Assembly: GCA_019914945.1 (NCBI GenBank)
Contig: CM034101.1
Span: 11,915,188-11,979,187 of the forward strand
Length of the DNA: 64,000 nt
Source of the DNA: Typha latifolia
Taxonomy: Eukaryota > Streptophyta > Magnoliopsida > Poales > Typhaceae
Reading direction: 5' to 3'
Each line of letters begins with the position of its first letter. Position 1 is the stretch's first letter. The translations under genes and the position numbers were made by a program. Of this stretch, positions 60,401-64,000 are shown piece after piece. The notes under the pieces are model-generated. The model had not been told where the DNA came from, did not search any database, and worked only from the letters and a program-made list of their open reading frames with translations.

Positions 60401-62908
60401 AACTCAATTTGATGGTGATGAGATGAACAAGGGTGTTTAATGGCAGCAGAGTAGTGGAGGTGGAGTCCATGAGTGGATCGGATTGGCTATTGACCAGAAA
60501 AACGTCTGATACCATGTTAAGAAATGAGTACTCTCGGCTTAAGAAAGCTAAGAGGCTCCTTCTTTGTATTAAAAACAAATCAGTCAGGAGGTTACAAAAT
60601 CCACAAACTAAAGGTTGGTATAACAAATCCTAACAGCATACAGGTGAGAGAAAGCTAAGTCAATGACTTAGTCTTTGCTGCGCTATCAAAAACCAAAAGA
60701 AAAAAAATTCAAAAAGAAAGAAAAAGTGAAAAATTATGGTGCAGTGAAGGAGAAGAAGAAAGAGAAGAAAAAGAGGGAGAGGGTGAAAAAAAAGTTCAAA
60801 AACTGAGAAATAAAGAAATAAAATTAAAAAGTTATATATTGGAGTTCGTCAGAGTTTGCTGGAGTTAGATCTGTGTCGTGGGAGTTCGGCAGAGTTAGAT
60901 CTCTCCATTAGAAATAATGGTTATATGGTGAGGAGAGAAAATGAGAGAGAAAGAGAGAAAGAGTGAGAAAGATAAAGAGTTTTGGCTAGGGAATTGATGT
61001 CCCCAGGTAAGATTTGAGTCAGATCCATAATGGATCGGCTGATCTGACGAACCTTGGTATATTCATACCATAACATATGAATAGTAAGAATTAGAATTTA
61101 TAAGAAAGAAAATGGGTTTATGGATGGAATTAAATATGCAATATTTATAGAAAAAAGGATTTGGTTATTGGGAAATAATCAATATACTTCTAATGTCGAG
61201 TCAGGGGAGTTGTTAATTTATATTGTAGATTTTTGTAATCTAATAGTAAAGCTTCTTGTATCTCAATTCCATTGGGGTACATCTCCAGTCATAATTCTAA
61301 TTTCGAGTTGTGACGTAAGTTATTTTAATACTCCTCATTAGGCTCAAATAAATGGACTTGACTTAAATGGGGAAGTTATATTTTAAACAATAGATATACC
61401 TAATAGGATTCAAACTCGGGACTTTTACGTTGTTAGAGAATGATGGTTTTTTTATTTATATTCTAAGAGACATATGGTCATATACTCAGAATGTCAAATA
61501 TCTTAAGTTGTACTCTCCCTATGTGTTATGGCGATGATAATGACACTGACGAATAGAGAAGAGTAGTCCTTGTTCTAGTCATAGGATAATCTATTGGTTG
61601 ATTGTTGTCATTCGGAAAGGAAATTATCTTACATTTATGACTAGAATTTGATATTTATTAAGTTTTGCTACTATTTCTTGCTTAGGAGATTATCTGTATT
61701 ATTTCCCTCCTCTTTAAGTTCCTAAATGATTTGGTGATAGTGATCTTGATCTATCTTCAGTTTCTCGACTTTTGGCTTTCTTTCATGGCTGTTGTTGGCA
61801 CTTTCATATATATGGCTACAATTAATGAGACTTCAAAGAGAGCGATCCACACAGCTGTATTCATTCTCACTGCTCTTTTAGCTGCGACTGGTGCAACCAG
61901 GTACTTATGTTGAATAGATACTCTCTACATCGTTTTCAACTCTCTTTAAGTCTATTTTAAGAACACGGCACAATTAAACAGGTCTGCAAATATTGGAATT
62001 GTAATAGCGATTGGCTCTCTTGGCCTTCTTATTGGATGGTTATTAGAATTTTCTGCAGCACGAAGATTGATGTACTGTCTGCAAGGGCTTGACTTTAATA
62101 TGTCAGAACGGTAAGCTTCAAGGAAATCTAATCTTACAATATATAAATGTAATAACTGATATTGCTTTTTCTCTAGAAGAAGATTATATTGTAGAATGTA
62201 TGTTTGACCAGAAGTTGATAGCTTTTCTTCTAACTTAAGCACTTGAAAATTATTCTGTCGGAAATTTTTACATTCTCAAGCAATTTTTTGTTTCTATCGA
62301 GTGTAAACTTTCTTAACTCTTAAGAACTTGTCCAACTCTGCTCCAGATGGCAAAATTTGAGAGGCCTGTTATGGAATCTTGTGAAAACACTGACCAAAAG
62401 ATTCCGCTGGCCGTTTCTGCTCCTGGGATTTATTGCATTAGCTTTGGCAGCTACAAGCTGGAAACTCGAAAAAAATAACAGTTATTGGATTTGGCATAGG
62501 TAAGACTTGACAGATCCAAATTTTTTATCTTTAATTTGTTCTAAATTTGTCAGAGTAGTCAGCTGAAAAGGATATCCCTTCTGCTCATCGTTTTTCCTAT
62601 GTCCATTCATATTTGCACTATTCAAATTCAATCATCATTAATTGTTTGTACATCGGAGGGAAAAATAACAGTCGCATTCCTCATAAATTTTATATTCCTA
62701 TATTACTCCAGTAAAGCTGATCCTTAGAAGGATCTTCGTTGCTAAAGATATTTTTGTTGACTGCAGCTTATGGCACATCACCATATACACCTCTTCCTTC
62801 TTCTTCTTGTGTTCAACTCATGTGGAAAGGAGTAATGACAGTCAAGGGCCTGACTATGAACTAGCACGTCAGGACTCGTCCTCAAGAATAGAACCCAGAG
62901 AAATTTAG
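26366..62908 (+). CDS. TMEM8/PGAP6-like EGF-domain membrane protein, 14 exons
   Basis: Spliced by hand: 26366-26519, 29251-29309, 31128-31236, 39113-39222, 46102-46170, 46368-47105, 47379-47899, 48057-48121, 48625-48704, 49557-49661, 61761-61900, 61982-62110, 62347-62499, 62767-62908. All introns are GT..AG, phases agree, and the total is 2574 nt (857 aa plus stop). Residues 1-24 form a signal peptide. The lumenal/extracellular part follows, with many N-x-S/T sites. An EGF-like module ([21 protein letters not shown]) lies at about 564-604. Then come about seven membrane helices (612-835). The 7-TM part has [13 protein letters not shown] (645-657), LD (672-673) and HSLWH (810-814), the Ser, Asp and His pattern of the CREST hydrolase superfamily, to which mammalian PGAP6 (TMEM8A), a GPI-specific phospholipase A2, belongs. 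Activity in this plant protein is inference. The gene spans 36.5 kb because introns 3, 4 and 10 are filled with transposons. Confidence 0.9.
26520..29250 (+). other. Intron 1 of the TMEM8-like gene
   Basis: 2.7 kb, donor GTTGGT, acceptor TTATTGCAG. Mostly unique AT-rich DNA. A piece of the TGTTAGAATAT repeat family lies near 27914-27990 and a fuller copy at 28655-28870. Confidence 0.6.
28655..28870 (-). repeat. TGTTAGAATATAAA interspersed repeat, copy 1
   Basis: Reads (reverse) gagaatga..ctaagttcaaatcc..cacctatttaattcaaa..gtctcaaaccc..TGTTAGAAACTTAGAATATAAA. The same order of blocks is found at 30608-30900 (plus) and 61325-61475 (minus). It has no coding capacity. It may be a SINE or MITE remnant; the class is unresolved. 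Confidence 0.45.
30608..30900 (+). repeat. TGTTAGAATATAAA interspersed repeat, copy 2
   Basis: About one and a half units in tandem: TGTTGGAATATAAAAGAT at 30615 and GTGTTAGAATATGAAA at about 30812, each followed by TTCTCTAATAGTATAAGCTTTTA-like sequence. It lies in intron 2. Confidence 0.5.
31342..31650 (+). mobile_element. hAT miniature element fragment, copy 2
   Basis: The left terminus CATGGATCCAAAAATCGG is followed by ggatcagccgatccagattgggatcagcc, the typical start of this window's hAT family. It stops at the truncated gypsy LTR, so no right end or duplication exists. Confidence 0.6.
31653..32072 (-). mobile_element. Gypsy 3' LTR, truncated
   Basis: Matches 38479-38929 over most of its length but lacks the terminal 75-80 bp at the low-coordinate end, where it abuts the hAT fragment. 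Starts (minus) TGGTAGGAATAG. Confidence 0.75.
32073..32390 (-). pseudogene. Gypsy chromodomain remnant
   Basis: The minus strand reads [15 protein letters not shown] followed by [15 protein letters not shown], the usual C-terminus of chromodomain gypsy polyproteins directly before the LTR. Upstream the frame is broken. Confidence 0.7.
32480..33240 (+). mobile_element. LTR-like segment related to family A
   Basis: It has TGATTAGGAAGTAG near 32490, GCGTTCGAACGGCCC-type motifs repeated at 32595-32710, a TTAGGGTTTATTTATT..TGACTAGTCTCTAAAGG block and a pyrimidine-rich region after 32840. This is the layout of LTR A in another sequence version. The ends are not defined. Confidence 0.45.
33245..33900 (-). 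pseudogene. Gypsy zinc-knuckle and protease fragment
   Basis: On the minus strand, [10 protein letters not shown].. (a degenerate CCHC knuckle) near 33690-33740 is followed by [13 protein letters not shown] at about 33480, the retropepsin active site with DSG, then MYPLELEG. It is part of the intron 3 gypsy element. Confidence 0.85.
33947..34779 (+). mobile_element. Gypsy LTR family A, copy 2
   Basis: 833 bp from TGATACACTTAG to TTATCA, colinear with 3705-4554. It contains the clustered CGTTCGAACG palindromes (34020-34190), a TATA-like ctatatatatgtgg near 34245 and the CT-rich leader. It lies on the opposite strand to the gypsy element that hosts it. Confidence 0.85.
34761..34880 (+). repeat. 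Tandem primer-binding-site-like array, LTR A copy 2
   Basis: Six units of exactly 20 bp related to TTGGTATCAGAGCTTATCAA. Unit 1 overlaps the LTR end; units 2 to 5 keep TATCAGAGC or a one-base variant; unit 6 is degenerate. Confidence 0.92.
34881..35729. other. AT-rich DNA of unknown origin in intron 3
   Basis: No domain recognised. It lies between the LTR A array and the gypsy gag fragment, so it was probably brought in with LTR A or inserted later. It includes a CATCACCATCACTATCACC-type short repeat at 35620-35675. Confidence 0.35.
35730..38470 (-). pseudogene. Gypsy gag gene split by a hAT element
   Basis: The N-part (38470-38048) contains [17 protein letters not shown], and the middle part (36107-35730) contains [36 protein letters not shown] and [11 protein letters not shown], the conserved Retrotrans_gag order. 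The break between LTGE.. and QDEAL is exactly the hAT insertion, whose duplicated CCTGTAAG is part of the gag codons. There are stops in both parts. Confidence 0.85.
36116..38039. mobile_element. Non-autonomous hAT element with 8-bp duplication
   Basis: 1924 bp with termini TAGGGGTGGCAA / TAAGAGTAGCAAA and the perfect 8-bp target duplication CCTGTAAG (36108-36115, 38040-38047). Subterminal GGGTCGGGT and ACCCG repeats lie at both ends, as in plant hAT elements. Inside are an (AT)n run (37806-37840) and a duplicated block (atggtgtatcatacaaacaaaataat at about 36426 and 36558). No transposase is recognised. Confidence 0.9.
38479..38929 (-). mobile_element. Gypsy 5' LTR
   Basis: 451 bp. The minus strand starts TGATAGGAATGG and ends CTATCA directly before the primer-binding site. 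It contains GCGTTCAAACGCC-type palindromes (38735-38800). Confidence 0.8.
39223..40742 (+). other. First part of intron 4, no repeats recognised
   Basis: Unique-looking DNA with an (AT)n tract at 39440-39470. No exon is required by the phases here, and none of the short reading frames has a domain. Confidence 0.4.
40751..41527 (-). mobile_element. hAT miniature element, copy 3
   Basis: The termini are CATGGTTCTGAG and (reverse) TATGATTCTCAG. The flanks atttttct (40743-40750) and attttctt (41528-41535) are a degraded 8-bp duplication. It contains the agatcgagatcaaccgaaactg subterminal region and CT-rich tracts, and lies in reverse order to the next two copies. The Ser/Leu/Phe-rich frames inside are pyrimidine-tract artefacts. 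Confidence 0.75.
41639..42299 (+). mobile_element. hAT miniature element, copy 4
   Basis: 661 bp with CATAGTTTCCAGTTTTGACC and ..TTTTTGGAACCTTG ends, flanked by the perfect 8-bp duplication GGTGAGAC (41631-41638 and 42300-42307). Subterminal GATCGG and CCGATACGG repeats, a (GA)n-rich middle containing two copies of a unit of about 60 bp (41780-41895), and an AT-rich 3' part. No transposase. Confidence 0.92.
42488..43264 (+). mobile_element. hAT miniature element, copy 5
   Basis: 777 bp with CATGGAATCTAGTTTTAGCC and ..TTAAAACCTTG ends, flanked by the perfect 8-bp duplication GTTTTATC (42480-42487 and 43265-43272). The middle is GA-rich, with a repeated gtgtgtgagtggtagaaagg unit at 43010-43070. 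Same family as copy 4. Confidence 0.92.
43313..45816 (-). mobile_element. Family C solo LTR, copy 2 (minus, in intron 4)
   Basis: 2504 bp, TGAAACACCC to GGTGTTACA as written on the plus strand, with the perfect 5-bp duplication CCTAT (43308-43312 and 45817-45821). Over long stretches it is almost the exact reverse complement of copy 1 (for example 44146-44394 against 21266-21541). It carries a poly-G run (45315-45329), several GGGCTGC...GCAGCCC palindromes (45177-45300) and the reversed donor-like ggcttacc (45559-45566). The acceptor-like CAG of copy 1 is altered to CGAG here (about 43632). The frames of 80 to 155 residues in it are not genes. Confidence 0.92.
49662..50039 (+). other. Start of intron 10, no element recognised
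   Basis: AT-rich DNA after the GTATGTC donor. Nothing diagnostic. Confidence 0.4.
50040..50760 (-). mobile_element. LTR-like fragment with GCAGCCC palindrome
   Basis: It contains the palindrome at about 50466-50489, then GGTTGGGCCC, CCACCACAAACACC..GGCCGGAGCTG and a GA-rich part, which resembles the leader of LTR families B and C on the minus strand. It precedes a minus-strand gypsy integrase piece, so it may be that element's 3' LTR. The ends are not defined. Confidence 0.4.
50770..51118 (-). pseudogene. Gypsy integrase C-terminal fragment
   Basis: On the minus strand, with stops and frame shifts, one can read a KPRILGG..HDIS block, [20 protein letters not shown] and a [11 protein letters not shown] / [23 protein letters not shown] order. 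These correspond to the segment between integrase core and chromodomain of gypsy elements. It is cut on its upstream side by the hAT relic at 51132. Confidence 0.65.
51132..51773 (+). mobile_element. hAT miniature element relic, copy 6
   Basis: The left end AATGGTTCCAGGTTTTGACC..TGAGTGGGATCGG is followed by the GA-rich middle and the start of the AT-rich part. It is cut at 51773, where a plus-strand gypsy pol fragment starts, so the right terminus is missing. Confidence 0.7.
51774..54420 (+). pseudogene. Ty3/gypsy pol fragment (protease end, RT, RNase H, integrase)
   Basis: Read in several frames with stops: [10 protein letters not shown] (end of protease region), then the RT blocks, including [29 protein letters not shown] (the YVDD-type site as FDD), [13 protein letters not shown], and [20 protein letters not shown]. 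RNase H follows ([32 protein letters not shown]), then the zinc-binding H..H..C..C region (about 53480-53620), and the integrase core ([13 protein letters not shown]-type block, [12 protein letters not shown]). The C-terminal part carries a short tandem duplication (54240-54360). No LTR is attached at either end. Confidence 0.88.
54561..55127 (-). mobile_element. hAT miniature element, copy 7
   Basis: About 567 bp with CATGGTTTGTCTGATCGATC and (reverse) CTAAGATTCAAAAAATCGGG ends. 54600-54900 is the near reverse complement of 60700-60960, the right end of the coding hAT element. The eight bases on either side (tgtgagaa and tgcaaact) do not match, so the duplication is lost or the ends are off. 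Confidence 0.75.
55682..56215 (-). pseudogene. ycf2: Plastid ycf2 fragment (nuclear insert)
   Basis: The minus-strand translation follows the N-terminal third of plastid Ycf2: [20 protein letters not shown], then the [39 protein letters not shown] and GFFKQK blocks and further SWEKN..FLRN. Stops and frame shifts interrupt it, so it is not functional. In plastids Ycf2 belongs to the AAA-type import motor; here it is only a nuclear copy. It is oriented away from trnI as in the plastid inverted repeat. The Ycf2 start itself was not found between 56216 and 56373. Confidence 0.88.
56374..56447 (+). pseudogene. trnI-CAU: Plastid-derived trnI-CAU copy (degenerate)
   Basis: 74 bp with the plastid trnI-CAU layout: GGCTGAATAGTTAAAGCG D-arm, CAT anticodon at 56407-56409 (position 34) and GGTTCAATTCC T-arm. 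The acceptor stem GCACCCA / TGGATGC has a mismatch, and the anticodon stem region shows further changes, so it is a nuclear pseudogene. Confidence 0.88.
56448..56539 (+). other. Plastid trnI-rpl23 spacer, left part
   Basis: Continues the plastid order after trnI-CAU up to GGTATATTC, where the hAT element is inserted; the spacer resumes at 61057. Confidence 0.8.
57240..59830 (-). pseudogene. hAT transposase remnant (DUF659 and hAT dimerisation)
   Basis: Minus-strand order, with frame shifts and stops: [22 protein letters not shown] and [17 protein letters not shown] (59820-59632, DUF659 domain); after an insertion, [40 protein letters not shown] (58672-58500); [10 protein letters not shown] and NPASLDLLF (58480-58340); and [39 protein letters not shown] (57620-57410), the C-terminal hAT dimerisation region. 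The family cuts and pastes elements with 8-bp duplications. The N-terminal BED zinc finger was not found; the copia fragment sits where it would begin. Confidence 0.85.
58679..59625. mobile_element. Insertion inside the hAT transposase with a tandem duplication
   Basis: About 950 bp separates two adjoining transposase blocks, with GCATCA on both sides (58673-58678 and 59626-59631). It holds two tandem copies of a unit of about 125-135 bp (58800-59055; gtggtaagcctatatg / atggtaagcttatatg starts), a TATA-like ctatttaagg near 59086 and a CT-rich tract. It looks like an LTR, but TG..CA ends could not be set. Confidence 0.5.
59860..60514 (-). pseudogene. Ty1/copia gag fragment
   Basis: From about 60470 on the minus strand: [37 protein letters not shown]-type block, [40 protein letters not shown] and [17 protein letters not shown]. 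This is the copia gag (UBN2/Retrotran_gag_2) order. The frame breaks near 59960 and the rest of the element is missing. It lies between its LTR (60515-60635) and the hAT transposase. Confidence 0.88.
60515..60635 (-). mobile_element. Short copia 5' LTR with primer-binding site
   Basis: 121 bp, minus strand TGTTAGGATTTG...TTAACA, followed by TGGTATCAGAC (60504-60514). It is unusually short for an LTR but has proper TG..CA ends. The 3' LTR is absent. Confidence 0.75.
61065..61205 (+). pseudogene. rpl23: Plastid spacer and rpl23 5' fragment (nuclear insert)
   Basis: ATTCATACCATAACATATGAATAG continues the plastid trnI-rpl23 spacer. From 61120 the frame starts [23 protein letters not shown], as in plastid ribosomal protein L23. 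It stops matching at about 61205, where LTR B'-like sequence takes over. The fragment has about 28 of some 93 residues. Confidence 0.88.
61325..61475 (-). repeat. TGTTAGAATATAAA interspersed repeat, copy 3
   Basis: Shares taggctcaaataaatgg..tttaaacaatagatatacctaataggattcaaactcggga and the ttctaagagac end with 28690-28860. Non-coding; it lies near the end of intron 10. Confidence 0.45.
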
Positions 62909-64000
62909 AAAGGAGGCAAGAAATCTTGCGGTGCTTATCTTGTCAATATTGTCTAGCAAAATGGGACTGATGCTAAAAGTGTTACATCTGGTACTCTAGC
63001 AGAGATATGATATGAAAAATTCATCAATTGTCAAAGCAAGGTCTCTGATAGACTTTGTTTTGTTTCACCTCTCATCACCTTGTGCAGAACAAAGTTGTGA
63101 CACAGGAAGTGAGACCTTAAGGTCTACTCTGCTTTTCTTCGCTGCTTCAAACGACTGTACATATCCAGAAGCAGGAAAAGGAAAGAAAACTGCAGCAACA
63201 CTGAGTAGTTTTTTTTATTAGTTGGTGCGAGAAATAATCAAAGTTATTCTTTGTATAGTGATGGTAAAAATATGTAATGGAAAAAAAAAGAAAAAAAAGA
63301 ACAGCTGCTAATTTAAGAGGCTTCTCTTTTGAATGTGGCTTTTTATGTCAAAGTCAAAAGTGTCTTCCAAGATGTATATTTGTTGCAATTTTAGGAACTA
63401 TTGTGCAGTGTTTATATTAACATATTTAACGTTTGATGCATTGACTTTGGATGGTAAATTTGCATATATATGGTGTCTTCAAATTTGTTACTCATGTTGG
63501 ATATTTTAAGACAAGTATTTTAGTAGATCATGCAATTATAAGGATGGTGATGGTAAGAGAAAACACTAAGCATGATCCTTGGCTTTTTCACTTCTCTAGA
63601 AAAATTATATTTATTAGTATTTGCTTCTTGTAAGGACATCTCAATATGGAGCTCTTAGAAGGTAATAGAGCTCCCACTTCCTCCAAATGTGGGAAAGTGT
63701 GCAGTCTATTGAGATGAGATAACTAGATGGACCTTGACTGTAGTCATAAGTTAATGAGATTGTAGAGAGATTTTATGGTGTGTATTCCACCTGGGGTAAA
63801 TATCCAAATAATCTAATCACACTCATTGGTCAAATGCTTATCTAGGATAGATCATCTAAGTTGGATCTTCTTACTATACTATGGAGGCTAAGCTTTTCTT
63901 CCCTCTGTTGAGTTTTCACCATCATTTAGTTAATAGGGTAGTATTTTGAGATGGAGGATTGAGAATTTTAAGGCCCCAATGATCCTTGCTTTTGTAGACA
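62909..64000 (+). other. 3' UTR and downstream flank of the TMEM8-like gene
   Basis: After the TAG, AT-rich DNA contains ATGGTAAAAATATGTAATGG near 63261 and an A-rich run (63280-63300), a plausible polyadenylation zone. Beyond about 63430 nothing is recognised. Confidence 0.4.

Larger units (their letters stand above)
56540..61056 (-). mobile_element. Coding hAT element inserted in the plastid piece
   Basis: 4517 bp with CAAGATTCGAATAATCGGG and (reverse) CAAGGTTCGTCAGATCAGCC ends and the perfect 8-bp duplication GTATATTC (56532-56539, 61057-61064). It encodes a broken DUF659/hAT-type transposase on the minus strand and contains two later insertions (58679-59625; copia about 59860-60635). Its ends match those of the miniature hAT copies in this window, so it is the likely autonomous parent type. 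Confidence 0.88.
55370..61316 (+). mobile_element. B'-type LTR remnant hosting plastid DNA
   Basis: 55390-55560 has GGGTGACTTAGATTCAA, CATCTCAAGGGTGACTTCTAGTTGATATGGATTCATG, as in LTR B. 61216-61316 has the B' terminal block (CTTCTTGTATCTCAATTCCATTGGGGTACATC..GAGTTGTGAC), closest to 16080-16137. The plastid piece lies between. The order is what is expected if plastid DNA was inserted in, or repaired into, this LTR. Confidence 0.5.

Noticed and set aside
61120..61341. A working nuclear rpl23 gene
   Set aside because: Only the first 28 or so residues match, then the frame runs into LTR sequence; there is no transit peptide.

Overview
The window is nuclear DNA of a flowering plant. Evidence: spliced genes with GT/AG introns, a P-class pentatricopeptide (PPR) gene, chromodomain-type Ty3/gypsy and Ty1/copia retrotransposons primed by initiator-tRNA-Met-like sites (TGGTATCAGAGC), hAT and Tourist-type DNA transposons, and an inserted piece of plastid DNA (ycf2 - trnI-CAU - rpl23). 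The species cannot be fixed from sequence alone.

Only two host genes are supported. The first is an intronless PPR gene on the minus strand (16497-18617, 706 aa). The second is a 14-exon plus-strand gene (26366-62908, 857 aa when spliced) encoding a TMEM8/PGAP6-like protein: signal peptide, large lumenal/extracellular region, EGF-like module and a 7-TM CREST-type C-terminal domain. Its exons were joined by hand. All intron phases agree and the frame stays open from ATG to TAG.

Layout. 1-16140 is intergenic repeat DNA dominated by one family of about 2.2-kb LTRs (here family B, TGTCACGACC...GGTCGTGACA), nested and inverted on itself, plus fragments of a gypsy element with LTR family A (TGATA...TATCA), one hAT relic and a Tourist MITE. 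16497-18617 is the PPR gene. 18950-25730 is a decayed copia element split by a solo LTR of family D (TSD gaata/aaata), itself split by a solo LTR of family C (TSD CATAG). 26366-62908 is the TMEM8-like gene. Three of its introns are greatly expanded. Intron 3 (7.9 kb) holds a gypsy relic carrying a 1.9-kb hAT element with a perfect 8-bp TSD. Intron 4 (6.9 kb) holds three hAT miniature elements and a second family C solo LTR (TSD CCTAT). Intron 10 (12.1 kb) holds gypsy relics, two hAT relics and the plastid insertion. That plastid insertion is broken by a 4.5-kb hAT element that encodes a decayed transposase and has swallowed a copia fragment and another insertion.

No operon, CRISPR array or new multi-gene system is present. 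The most interesting signals are in the repeats. They are: 20-bp tandem arrays of primer-binding-site-like units at the LTR A junction; the same donor/acceptor-like layout and a GGGCTGC...GCAGCCC palindrome in LTR families that otherwise differ; clustered GCGTTCGAACGC palindromes in LTR A and relatives; a hAT family with its probable autonomous parent in one window; and insertion layers that can be put in time order by target-site duplications.
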